Shown: positions 1 to 8,351 of the stretch, piece after piece | How positions within the stretch are numbered: position 1 is the first letter of the stretch | How the letters are laid out: each line of letters starts with the position of its first letter | Assembly: GCF_900114915.1 (NCBI RefSeq) | Contig: NZ_FOUS01000006.1 | Location: forward strand, 372,001 to 436,000 | DNA: 64,000 bases | Direction of reading: 5' to 3' | Source of the DNA: Bradyrhizobium sp. Rc3b | Lineage (GTDB): Bacteria > Pseudomonadota > Alphaproteobacteria > Rhizobiales > Xanthobacteraceae | The notes under the pieces: model-generated | The model's input: only the letters and a program-made list of their open reading frames with translations | The model's database searches: none | Told to the model about the DNA's origin: nothing | Translations under genes and position numbers: made by a program

Positions 1-471
1 GTCCTGGATGGTCTTGAGATCGAGCACGCTGTAGTTCGGCGGACCCACGAGACGGTAGCGGAAGATCTCGCCGATCGGGCTGAGCGGCGAGATCTGCGGC
101 TGCACGTTGCCCGGCAGCGGCGCCAGCTGCGCCAGGCGGTTCAGCACCTGCTGCAACGCCTCTTCGTAAGTATAGGCGAAGGAGAATTGGATTTTGACGT
201 CGGAGAGACCATAGAGCGAGATGGTGCGGATGGTCGTGATGTTCTTCAGGCCTGCGACCTGGGTCTCGATCGGGATCGTGATATAGCGCTCGATCTCCTC
301 CGCCGACAGCCCCGGGCTCTGCGTCACGATGTCGACCATCGGCGGGGTCGGATCGGGATAGGCCTCGATGTTGAGCTGGTTGAAGGCGATGACGCCGCCG
401 ATCAGCACGGCGACGAACATCCCGACCATCAGGAAGCGCCGGTTGACGGCAAGGGCGACGAGACGATCCAT
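1..471 (-). CDS. Heavy-metal-type RND efflux permease (CzcA/CusA family), N-terminal part only
   Basis: The gene starts at 471 (ATG) and runs off the left window edge; 157 codons are visible. The N-terminus has the RND first membrane helix (about residues 12-30), followed by an AYPDPTPP stretch and a PGLSAEEIER segment. These belong to the porter-domain start of CzcA/CusA-like inner-membrane proton antiporters, which export metal ions as trimers. The start lies 38 bases after the stop of the adaptor gene at 510-1754, so the two form an operon. Metal specificity cannot be judged because the metal-relay residues lie outside the window. Confidence 0.85.
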   Translation of the reverse strand, partial: MDRLVALAVNRRFLMVGMFVAVLIGGVIAFNQLNIEAYPDPTPPMVDIVTQSPGLSAEEIERYITIPIETQVAGLKNITTIRTISLYGLSDVKIQFSFAYTYEEALQQVLNRLAQLAPLPGNVQPQISPLSPIGEIFRYRLVGPPNYSVLDLKTIQD

Positions 472-509
472 TCAAGCTTCAGTTTGTCTGCAATTTTTTG
501 GGTCGTCGA

Positions 510-1754
510 TCAGCTGCCGGACGCCGCGCGGTCGATGAACAGGCTGCCTTTGGTGACGATCTGCTCGCCGGGTTTCAGATTGCTGGTGACCTCGACGAGG
601 TTGCCGTTGATGAGGCCGATCTTGATCTGGCGCAGCTCGACCGACTTGTCCTCGCGCGCGACCCAGATGCGGACCTTGTCGGCTTCATAGATCAACGCCT
701 GCTTCGGCACAGCGGGCGCGGCGCGATCGCCGGCCGAATAGATCGTGACGTTGGCGAACATCTCGGGCTTGAGCAGCCCGTCCTTGTTGTCGATGGTGGC
801 GCGAACCTGCAGGCGGCGGGTGTTGGGGTCGATCGCGGCAGCGACGTAATTGATCTTGGCGCTCAAGGGGCGGCCCGGCAGCGCCATCACGTTGACCGTG
901 ATGTCCTGCCCGATGCAGATCGCGGCCGCATCGCTCTCACGCACGAAGGCGGTGAGCCAGACCGTGGAGAGATCGCCGACCACGAAGACCGGATCGCTGG
1001 CGCCGGAATTGACGTACTGGCCGGGGCCGATCTTGCGCTGCACGACCGTGCCGGAGATCGGCGAATAGATCGTGACTTCCCGATTGATCACGCCCTTGTC
1101 CTGGAACGCCTTGATGGTCTCGTCGGTGAAGCCGAGGATGCGCAGCTTGTTGCGCGCGGCTTCCAGCGCAGTCTCCGACGAGCGCATGTCGTTGCGCGCC
1201 TGAACCTGGGTCGCTTCGGCCTGCTGATAATCCTTCAGCGGAATGGCATGGCCCTCATAGAGGTCCTTGGCGCGCTTGAACTGGATGTCGGAGAGCTCGA
1301 GCGCCGACTTCGCCTTGTTCTGCGAGGTCATCGCCGCGATGAAATCGTTCTGGGCCTGCACGGTGTCGGCGGCCTCGATCGTGAACAGCGGTTGGCCCTG
1401 CTTCAGCATCTCACCCGGCTTGGCCAGCAGCTTGGTGACGCGGCCGGCATAGGGCGAGAACACCGGTGTCGAGCGGTCCTCGTCGACGGCGACCTTGCCT
1501 TCGGTGACATATTCGGCGCGGAAGGCCTTGGCCTTGACCGGCTCGATCGTCAGCGTCGCCCATTCCGACGGCGTCGGCGTGAAATTCTGCGCATTCCTGC
1601 GCGACTGGCTGGAGATCTCGGAGTGCTTCTTTTCTTTGGCGCCGACGTAGCGAAAGCCGTAGGCCCCAACGCCGGCAAGAGCTAGTAAAACTACGGATGT
1701 GATCACCCGTTGTTTCGTAAACACCTGCAATCGCTTGGTATTTTCAACTACCAT
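510..1754 (-). CDS. RND efflux periplasmic adaptor (membrane fusion protein, CusB/CzcB/HlyD type)
   Basis: This 414-residue protein has an N-terminal signal/anchor helix (about residues 19-36). A lipoyl half-motif follows near FSPYAGRVTKLLAKPGE, then an alpha-hairpin rich in A, K and Q, and the second lipoyl/barrel half with YSPISGTVVQRKIGPGQYV. This is the adaptor order that links an inner-membrane RND pump to an outer-membrane channel. It lies directly upstream of the permease gene on the same strand. No outer-membrane factor gene is visible before it. Family assignment is firm; the substrate (metal or organic) is inferred from the permease. Confidence 0.88.
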   Translation of the reverse strand: MVVENTKRLQVFTKQRVITSVVLLALAGVGAYGFRYVGAKEKKHSEISSQSRRNAQNFTPTPSEWATLTIEPVKAKAFRAEYVTEGKVAVDEDRSTPVFSPYAGRVTKLLAKPGEMLKQGQPLFTIEAADTVQAQNDFIAAMTSQNKAKSALELSDIQFKRAKDLYEGHAIPLKDYQQAEATQVQARNDMRSSETALEAARNKLRILGFTDETIKAFQDKGVINREVTIYSPISGTVVQRKIGPGQYVNSGASDPVFVVGDLSTVWLTAFVRESDAAAICIGQDITVNVMALPGRPLSAKINYVAAAIDPNTRRLQVRATIDNKDGLLKPEMFANVTIYSAGDRAAPAVPKQALIYEADKVRIWVAREDKSVELRQIKIGLINGNLVEVTSNLKPGEQIVTKGSLFIDRAASGS

Positions 1755-1899
1755 GGAGCCCGGTCGTGTCTGCGACGATCTCGGCAGATGCCTGCCTTAT
1801 CGGTTGCGCTAATAGTGCCGAATTGCAATTCCAAACAACCTAAAAAACGCTGCGCGCCTTTCGGTTTGCGTTAAAATTTCGCGACATGTCAGCTTCACG

Positions 1900-3300
1900 T
1901 CAGCTTCGCGACGGCCACTGTGCCGGATGACTGCCGAGCGGCATTGCCGGGCGGCTCCATTGCGCCGGCGTCTTCGACAGCATCGCCGCATGGCGCACCG
2001 CCTTCAACATGCCGAAGCCAGATGGCATGCTCTCGATGAACGCAGTATGTACGGCTTCGCCCGTAAGATCCGGGGTATGCAGGCCGCCATCGAGCCGGCG
2101 GAGATCCCAAAGCCAGCGCCCGGTCTGCGCCAGCGACACACGCAGGTGCCAGCTGCCGCCTTCGCGCGCCTGACGCGCCTTGGCCATCATCGCACCGAAC
2201 GCCATCAGATAGCCGGTGGCGTGATCGAGCATCTGTGCCGGCAATTCCTTGGGACCATCGAGACCGGCAGCACGTCCCTCGGCATGATTGAATCCGGTCG
2301 TGGTCTGCACGAGGGAATCGAAGCCGCGCCGCTCGGCCCAGGGGCCGGCGTGGCCATAGGCCGACAGCGTCACATAGACGATGCCCGGATTGATCTGCGC
2401 TGCATCCTCGGGAGCGAAGCCGAGGGCGGCGAGCGCGCGCGGGCGATAGCCCTGCGAGAAGATGTCGGCGTTCCGCAACAGTTCGCGCATTTGCGCCCTG
2501 CCCGTCTCGCCCTTCAACTCGACGAACGTGGTGAGCTTGCCGCGGCCGGTGTCGATGGTGAGCCAGGGAATGGCGGGCAGCTCCGGCCCTGACACCAGCA
2601 GCACGTCCGCACCATGCGCAGCGAGCGTGCGGCCGGCGACGGGGCCTGCGACGACGCGGGAGAGATCAAGCACGCGCAGGCCTGACAGCGGACGATCGCC
2701 TTTTGGCCACGGCTTTGGCGGGGCATCGCCGATCTTCTCGATCGAGAGCAGCGGCAACCCGGCGAGCGCGCGCGCCTGCGGCAGAGCCGACCATTCGTCG
2801 TAGCTCCGCATCAGAGCGACCACGCCGCCCGCGGCGTATGCCGCAGTCTCGAAATCCTCGCCCTTCCATTGCATCAGCGCGGCCTGCACCTTGTCGCGCT
2901 CCGCCTCGCAGCCGAGCACCTTGCAGACGGCGTCGCGGTGATGCGGGAAATTGGTGTGGCAGCGAACGAAGCGGCCATCGCCGCTCCTGTAGACGCCGGC
3001 GATGGCGTCCCAGGCCGGCGGTGGCGGCTTGTCGTCGAGGCGCAGATAGCGCTCGGAGCGACATTCGGCGACGGCGTGGCGCATGTCGACGGAGACGTTT
3101 TGGGTTTCGCCGCTGCGTTGTCTCCATATCTCGGCCGCTGCAAGGCCCGCCGCAGCAATCGTGGTTTGGCCGGCAACAGCAACACGAAAGGAGGATGGAA
3201 TCTGCGGCTCCTCTCCGGTCAAGCGCACACGTTCGAGCGCGGACGCATCGCCGCCGGCGGAGGTCCAGATATCCCTGAGAATGTCGGCGGGGCTTTGCAT
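1900..3300 (-). CDS. CoA-transferase family III (CaiB/BaiF) protein
   Basis: The protein has 466 residues. The core has LSGLRVLDLSRVVAGPVAGR, typical of the start of a CaiB/BaiF CoA-transferase domain, then IFSQGYRPRALAALGF and a conserved tail LSKTPAQWSRPAMPLGSHPA. The family moves CoA between carboxylic acids (formyl-CoA:oxalate, carnitine, benzylsuccinate types). About 190 residues precede the core, which makes it longer than a single-domain enzyme (about 400) and resembles a family subset with an extra N-terminal part-domain. It stands alone, divergent from a small membrane-protein gene across about 50 bases. The acyl substrate is unknown. Confidence 0.85.
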   Translation of the reverse strand: MQSPADILRDIWTSAGGDASALERVRLTGEEPQIPSSFRVAVAGQTTIAAAGLAAAEIWRQRSGETQNVSVDMRHAVAECRSERYLRLDDKPPPPAWDAIAGVYRSGDGRFVRCHTNFPHHRDAVCKVLGCEAERDKVQAALMQWKGEDFETAAYAAGGVVALMRSYDEWSALPQARALAGLPLLSIEKIGDAPPKPWPKGDRPLSGLRVLDLSRVVAGPVAGRTLAAHGADVLLVSGPELPAIPWLTIDTGRGKLTTFVELKGETGRAQMRELLRNADIFSQGYRPRALAALGFAPEDAAQINPGIVYVTLSAYGHAGPWAERRGFDSLVQTTTGFNHAEGRAAGLDGPKELPAQMLDHATGYLMAFGAMMAKARQAREGGSWHLRVSLAQTGRWLWDLRRLDGGLHTPDLTGEAVHTAFIESMPSGFGMLKAVRHAAMLSKTPAQWSRPAMPLGSHPAQWPSRS

Positions 3301-3353
3301 GACCCTTCTCTCCCTTTAGCTTTCAACATCCTATTAGCATATAAGGACATGCA

Positions 3354-3641
3354 ATGGCCGCCATCGATCCTCTCACCGCAGGTGCCGTGTTCATCGCAAC
3401 GGCGGCCACAGACGCGGTCTATGTGATGTTCACCTCGGCTGTAATCGCGCGCAAGCGCATGTCAGCTGCGAACTGGAGCGCGGTCTGGTACATGCTCTCC
3501 TCCTACGCCGTGATCAGCTACACCGAAAACGCGTTCTATGTCGCTTTCGCGGCGATCGGCTCCTGGGCCGGCGCCTACGCCTCGCTGACCTTCCTGCACC
3601 GCCCGCCCGGCGGCCCGCCGGTGGGCGCGTCGCCGGAGTGA
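3354..3641 (+). CDS. Small integral membrane protein, function unknown
   Basis: This 95-residue protein has three hydrophobic stretches at about residues 8-27, 42-60 and 62-80. They are separated by a short basic loop (ARKRMSAAN), and the tail is rich in proline and glycine. I do not recognise a named family with certainty. It starts about 50 bases from the divergent CoA-transferase start, so the two may share a promoter region; a run resembling a -10 (AGCATATAAGG) precedes it. The coding call rests on a compact ORF with membrane-like composition. Confidence 0.65.
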   Translation: MAAIDPLTAGAVFIATAATDAVYVMFTSAVIARKRMSAANWSAVWYMLSSYAVISYTENAFYVAFAAIGSWAGAYASLTFLHRPPGGPPVGASPE

Positions 3642-3678
3642 GGACGTAAAGTGGTGGCATGTCCTCCAATGCTAATCC

Positions 3679-3804
3679 CGTCATCCTGAGGTGCGAGGCC
3701 TGCGATGCATCGCAAGTCGAGCCTCGAAGGAGGCACGGCCGAGTTGGCAGCCGGGCTGTCGCCCTTCGAGGCCTCCGCTACGCTCCGGCACCTCAGGGTG
3801 ACGG
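3679..3804. repeat. Dispersed palindromic intergenic repeat
   Basis: The outer arms are inverted: GTCATCCTGAGGTGC at 3680 pairs with GCACCTCAGGGTGAC ending at 3803. Inside lie GCGAGGCCT and CGAGGCCTCCGC, which form a second inverted pair. It fills the gap between the small membrane protein and the SDR gene. Repeats with this outer sequence are common in Bradyrhizobium chromosomes (recollection, not searched). Confidence 0.7.
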
Positions 3805-3877
3805 TCGAACAATGGGATTTGCGGCGATGCCGCGCACGCGACTACACTCTCACGACCAACAAAAAGGAAACCCAACA

Positions 3878-4648
3878 ATGGATCTCGGTCTCAAAGGCAA
3901 GAACGCCATCGTGCTCGGTGGCACGCGCGGCATCGGGCGGGCGATTGCGGAGACGCTCGCCGGGGAAGGCACCAATGTCGCGGTGTGCGCGCGCAATGCC
4001 GATCAGGTCGCGACCACCGTTGCCGAGCTGAAGGCGGAGGGCGTCAACGCCACCGGCGGCCCGGTCGACGTGACTGACGGCGCGGCGCTGAAATCCTGGA
4101 TCGAAGGTGCCGCAAAAGAGCTCGGCGGCATCGACATGCTGTTCTCCAATGCCGGCGCGATGGCGCAGGGCCACGATGCAGCATCCTGGCAGCAGAATTT
4201 CCAGCTCGACCTGCTCGGCGCCGTGCATGCCTTCGATGCCGCGCGGCCGTTCCTCGAAACGAGCGGCGAGAGAAGCGGCGACGCCGCCTTCGTCATCATC
4301 TCCTCGATCTCGGCGGCGCAGGCGGACACGGCCAGCTCCTACGGCCCGATCAAGGCGGCGCTGATCCACATGGCCAAGGGACTGGCGCGGCAATATGCGA
4401 AGAAGAAGATTCGCGTGAATGTGGTGTCGCCCGGCACCGTCTATTTCAAGGGCGGGGTCTGGGAGATGGTCGAGAAGAACATGCCCGAGCGTTACAACGA
4501 CGCGATGAAGCGCAATCCGACCGGCCGGATGGCAACGCCGCAGGAAATCGCGAGCGCCGCGGTGTTTCTGGCAAGCCCGGTGTCGGGGTTTACGACGGGG
4601 TCCAATCTCGTCGTGGACGGCGCGATCTCGAACCGGGTGAATTTTTAG
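3878..4648 (+). CDS. Short-chain dehydrogenase/reductase (SDR)
   Basis: The 256-residue protein has the classical SDR layout: GGTRGIGRAI nucleotide-binding motif near residue 12, NAGA near residue 90, catalytic Ser in SSIS, and YGPIK as the YxxxK pair. The C-terminal GSNLVVDGA matches the SDR end. The start was chosen at 3878 because AAAGGAAA lies just upstream; the open frame extends to 3659, but that stretch runs through a palindromic repeat. The substrate is unknown and no pathway partner adjoins it. Confidence 0.88.
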   Translation: MDLGLKGKNAIVLGGTRGIGRAIAETLAGEGTNVAVCARNADQVATTVAELKAEGVNATGGPVDVTDGAALKSWIEGAAKELGGIDMLFSNAGAMAQGHDAASWQQNFQLDLLGAVHAFDAARPFLETSGERSGDAAFVIISSISAAQADTASSYGPIKAALIHMAKGLARQYAKKKIRVNVVSPGTVYFKGGVWEMVEKNMPERYNDAMKRNPTGRMATPQEIASAAVFLASPVSGFTTGSNLVVDGAISNRVNF

Positions 4649-4659
4649 AAGGGCACACT

Positions 4660-4763
4660 GTCATCGCCCGACTTGATCGGGCGATCCAGTATTCCAGAGA
4701 CGGCGCGGCTAGAGCCGAGAAGCCGCGGCGTACTGGATACCCCGCTTTCACGGCGTATGACGG
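4660..4763. repeat. Palindromic intergenic repeat (GTCATCGCCCG type)
   Basis: Outer arms are GTCATCGCC on the left and GTATGACGGC on the right; inner arms are GATCCAGTA and TACTGGATAC. The left side also contains CGCCCGACTTGATCGGGCG, a short perfect hairpin. It lies just after the SDR stop and could also act in transcript ending. Together with the next repeat it fills the 328-base gap before dnaE2. Confidence 0.65.
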
Positions 4764-4815
4764 CTGAGCGTGTGGCACGCTACTTCAACAAATTCGTCAT
4801 TGCGAGCGGGAAACT

Positions 4816-4943
4816 CGTAGGGTGGGCAAAGCGACTTGTCCGCCGTAGCTCGAAGAGCGAAGGCGGAAGCGTGCCCACGTCTTCGCGACGAGCCGCAAAA
4901 GGAGGTGGGCACGGCGCTTAGGCGCGCCTTTGCCCACCCTACG
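4816..4943. repeat. Palindromic intergenic repeat (GTAGGGTGGGCAAAG type), copy 1
   Basis: The arms CGTAGGGTGGGCAAAG (left) and CTTTGCCCACCCTACG (right) are exact inverses. Inside lies CCGCCGTAGCTCGAAGAGCG followed by AAGGCGGAAGCGTGCCCACG. A second copy with the same arms and core lies at 57458-57577. It sits between the SDR and dnaE2 3' ends. No coding capacity was accepted here. Confidence 0.8.
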
Positions 4944-4976
4944 GCAGCCGTACGTGGCAGCACTCCGCGCCACCCC

Positions 4977-7900
4977 TCAATGAAAATCCCGCGATGGCGG
5001 CAGGATGCGGACGTTGCGGGGGTGGCGGTGTTTTTGCGCCGGCATGTCCGTGAGCGCGCGGGAGTCTTCGTTAAGCGGCTCGACCACGGTGGCACCTGCC
5101 GGCACCGGATGCTTGCGGCTCAGGGCGTCGTTGGCGAGGCCGACCAGATCGTGCGAGCGATCGATCATGCGCTGGGCGATGAGATGCGTCACCTTCTCGG
5201 GACTGCTCTGGATATAGCCTTCGACCAGGATGAGGCGCGCGCCCATCACCTCTTTCCGGTACTGCTCCATGATCTTGGGCCACACCACGACATTGGCGAT
5301 GCCGGTTTCGTCCTCCAGCGTCATGAACACGACGCCGCTGGCGCTGCCCGGCCGTTGCCGCACCAGCACCACGCCGGCGCAGCGGACGCGCCGGCGCTCG
5401 TTCGCGTGGCTGACATCCTTGCAGGCGACGACGCGCTCGCGCGAAAACATCTCGCGCAAGAATTCCATCGGGTGCCCCTTCAGCGATAGCCGGATGGTCT
5501 GGTAGTCCGCGACCACCTGCTCGGAACGCGGCATCACCGGCAGCGGTTGCGCGTGCTCGTCCGGTTGCTCGCGCGCGGTTGCGGCCTCGAACAGCGGCAG
5601 CGGCACGTCGTCGGGCAGCCGCCGCACCTGCCACAGCGCCTCGCGACGGTCGAGCCCGAGCGAGCGAAACGCGTCGGCATCGGCCAGCAGGATCAGCGCA
5701 CGCTTGGGCAGGCCGGTGTCGCGGGCAAAATCCTCCAGCGAGGTGAAGGGGCGGCGGTTGCGGGCGGCGATGATGCGGTCGGCCCAGTCCTCCTGAGTGA
5801 CGTAGACTTTGCCTTGCCGCTTCGCCTGCTCCTTCTTGAGGACCTCCTCATCGGAATCGAGCCAATGGAAGCCGTCGATCTGGCGAAAGCCAAGGCGGAC
5901 GGCACAATACCTGCCGTCAGTATTCTCCAGCGTGTTCTGCGCAAAACTATAGGACACGTCGATATCGCGCACCTCGACGCCGTTCTTGCGGGCGTCGCTG
6001 ACGATCTGTGCCGGCGCATAAAAGCCCATCGGCTGCGAGTTCAGGAGGCCACAGCAGAAGGCGTCGGGGTGATGATATTTCAGCCATGACGAGATGTAGA
6101 CCAGCTGGGCGAAGCTCGCGGCGTGGCTCTCCGGGAAGCCGTAGGAGCCAAAGCCCTTGATCTGGTCAAAGCAGCTTCTGGCAAAATTGGCATCGTAGCC
6201 GCGCGCGACCATATTGCCGATCAGCTTCTCCTCGTATTGGCCAATGGTGCCGACATTGCGGAAGGTCGCCATCGAGCGGCGCAGGCCGTTGGCTTCCTCG
6301 GACGTGAATTTTGCCGCCTCGATCGCGATGCGCATAGCCTGCTCCTGGAAGAGAGGCACCCCCTTCGTCTTGTGCAGCACCTTGTAGAGCTCGTCCGCGG
6401 GGCCATGCTCGGGCGATGGTGAAGGATAGGTCACTTTCTCAAGCCCGTTCCGCCGCCGCAAATACGGATGTACCATGTCGCCCTGGATCGGACCCGGGCG
6501 CACGATGGCAACTTCGATGACGAGATCGTAGAAGGTCCGCGGCTTCAGGCGCGGCAGCATGTTCATCTGGGCGCGGCTCTCGACCTGGAACACGCCGAGC
6601 GATTCCCCGTCACACAGCATGTCGTAAACCTTGGGGTCGTCCTGGGGAACGCTCGCCAGCACAAAACGCTCGCCTTTGTGGTCTGCGATCAGATCAAAAC
6701 ATTTCCGGATGCAGGTCAGCATGCCCAGCGCGAGCACGTCGACCTTCATCATGTTGAGCGCGTCGACGTCGTCCTTGTCCCATTCGATGAAGGTGCGGTC
6801 GTCCATCGCCGCGTTGCCGATCGGGACATAGGTGTCGAGCCGGTCCTGCGTCAGCACATAGCCGCCGACGTGCTGGGACAGGTGGCGCGGAAATTCGATC
6901 AGCTCGGTCGCAAGCTCGACAGCAAGGTTGATCATGGGATTTTGTGGATCGAGCCCGGCCTGCCTGACCTGCATGTCGTTGAGACCCTTGCCCCAGCTGC
7001 CCCAGACGGTGTCGGCGAGCGCGGCAGTGACGTCCTCGGTCAGGCCCAGCGCCTTGCCGACGTCGCGGATGGCGCTGCGCGGGCGATAGTGGATGACCGT
7101 TGCGATGATCGCGGCACGATGGCGGCCGTAGCGGCGATAGACATATTGCATCACCTCCTCGCGCCGGGAATGCTCGAAATCGACGTCGATATCGGGCGGC
7201 TCCAGCCGCTCCTTGGAGATGAAGCGCTCGAACAGCAGATCGACCTTGGTCGGATCGACCGAGGTGATGCCGAGCACGTAGCACACGGCCGAATTCGCCG
7301 CCGATCCCCGCCCCTGGCACAGAATGTTCTGGCTGCGCGCGTAGTGCACGATGTCGTGCACGGTGAGGAAATAATGTGCGTATTTCAGCTCGGCGATCAG
7401 CGCGAGCTCTTTGTTCAACGTCGCGCGCAGCTTGTCGTCGATCTTACCTCCAAAATATTTATCGACGCCCGCCCAGGTCAAATCCTCCAGATGCCCTTGC
7501 GCGGTCTTGCCCGGCGGCACCGGCTCGTCCGGATACTGGTATTTGAGCTGGTCGAGCGAGAAGTCGATCTTCCCCGCAAAACGCATGGTCTCCGCGATCG
7601 CCTCGGGGATATCGCGGAACAGCCGCGCCATCTCCCTGGGCGTCTTCAGAAACCGCTCGGCATTGGCTTCCAGCTTCCGTCCGACTGCTTCGATCGTGGT
7701 CTTTTCCCGGATGCAGGTCAGCACGTCCTGAAGCGGACGGCGGCCGGGATCGTGATAAAGCACCTCGTTGGTCGCGAGCAGCGGCACTTTTGCTTCGGCG
7801 GCGAGGTCATCGAGCCGTGCCAGGCGGCGCCGGTCGTCGCCGCGATAGATCAGGCTCGCCGCGAGCCACACGCCTTCGGCGCGGCTCGCCTTTAGTTTTG

Positions 7901-8351
7901 CAAGCACATCCAGCGCCTGCGCCGGCTCGAAGCGATGCGGCAACGTCAGGACCAGGAGCTGGCCTTCCGAAAATTCCAGGAGATCGGCGAAAGTGAGACG
8001 GCACTCGCCCTTCTCGATCCGCGTGATGTCGTCGCCGCGCTTGCCTTTGGTCAGGAGCTGGCACAGCCGGCCATAGGCGGCGCGGTCGCGCGGGTAGACA
8101 AAAATGTCGGGCGTGCCGTCGATGAAGACGATGCGCGCACCGATCAGCAGTTTCGGCTTGTGCAACACCTTGTCATTGTCGAGCTCATTCCAGGCCCGCA
8201 CCACGCCGGCGAGCGTGTTGTGGTCGGCGATTCCGATCGCGGGAATGCCGAGCTTGCTCGCCTGATGCACATAGGCTCGCGGATCCGAGCCACCGCGCAG
8301 GAAGGAGAAGTTCGTGGTGATGCCGATTTCGGCATAGGCGGGCGTATTCAT
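4977..8351 (-). CDS. dnaE2: Error-prone DNA polymerase III alpha subunit DnaE2 (ImuC)
   Basis: At 1124 residues it has the length of DnaE2 rather than DnaE1. An N-terminal PHP domain starts at TNFSFLRGGSDP and continues with IADHNTLAGVVRAW. The polymerase palm carries PDIDVDF, with the likely metal-binding acids D389 and D391. An OB-fold region lies near residue 1000 (GVVFMTLEDETG). DnaE2 carries out translesion synthesis across damaged template with ImuA and ImuB. Its ATG overlaps the imuB stop (8348-8351), so the three genes are translationally coupled. The LexA box upstream of imuA places it in the SOS response. Confidence 0.96.
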   Translation of the reverse strand: MNTPAYAEIGITTNFSFLRGGSDPRAYVHQASKLGIPAIGIADHNTLAGVVRAWNELDNDKVLHKPKLLIGARIVFIDGTPDIFVYPRDRAAYGRLCQLLTKGKRGDDITRIEKGECRLTFADLLEFSEGQLLVLTLPHRFEPAQALDVLAKLKASRAEGVWLAASLIYRGDDRRRLARLDDLAAEAKVPLLATNEVLYHDPGRRPLQDVLTCIREKTTIEAVGRKLEANAERFLKTPREMARLFRDIPEAIAETMRFAGKIDFSLDQLKYQYPDEPVPPGKTAQGHLEDLTWAGVDKYFGGKIDDKLRATLNKELALIAELKYAHYFLTVHDIVHYARSQNILCQGRGSAANSAVCYVLGITSVDPTKVDLLFERFISKERLEPPDIDVDFEHSRREEVMQYVYRRYGRHRAAIIATVIHYRPRSAIRDVGKALGLTEDVTAALADTVWGSWGKGLNDMQVRQAGLDPQNPMINLAVELATELIEFPRHLSQHVGGYVLTQDRLDTYVPIGNAAMDDRTFIEWDKDDVDALNMMKVDVLALGMLTCIRKCFDLIADHKGERFVLASVPQDDPKVYDMLCDGESLGVFQVESRAQMNMLPRLKPRTFYDLVIEVAIVRPGPIQGDMVHPYLRRRNGLEKVTYPSPSPEHGPADELYKVLHKTKGVPLFQEQAMRIAIEAAKFTSEEANGLRRSMATFRNVGTIGQYEEKLIGNMVARGYDANFARSCFDQIKGFGSYGFPESHAASFAQLVYISSWLKYHHPDAFCCGLLNSQPMGFYAPAQIVSDARKNGVEVRDIDVSYSFAQNTLENTDGRYCAVRLGFRQIDGFHWLDSDEEVLKKEQAKRQGKVYVTQEDWADRIIAARNRRPFTSLEDFARDTGLPKRALILLADADAFRSLGLDRREALWQVRRLPDDVPLPLFEAATAREQPDEHAQPLPVMPRSEQVVADYQTIRLSLKGHPMEFLREMFSRERVVACKDVSHANERRRVRCAGVVLVRQRPGSASGVVFMTLEDETGIANVVVWPKIMEQYRKEVMGARLILVEGYIQSSPEKVTHLIAQRMIDRSHDLVGLANDALSRKHPVPAGATVVEPLNEDSRALTDMPAQKHRHPRNVRILPPSRDFH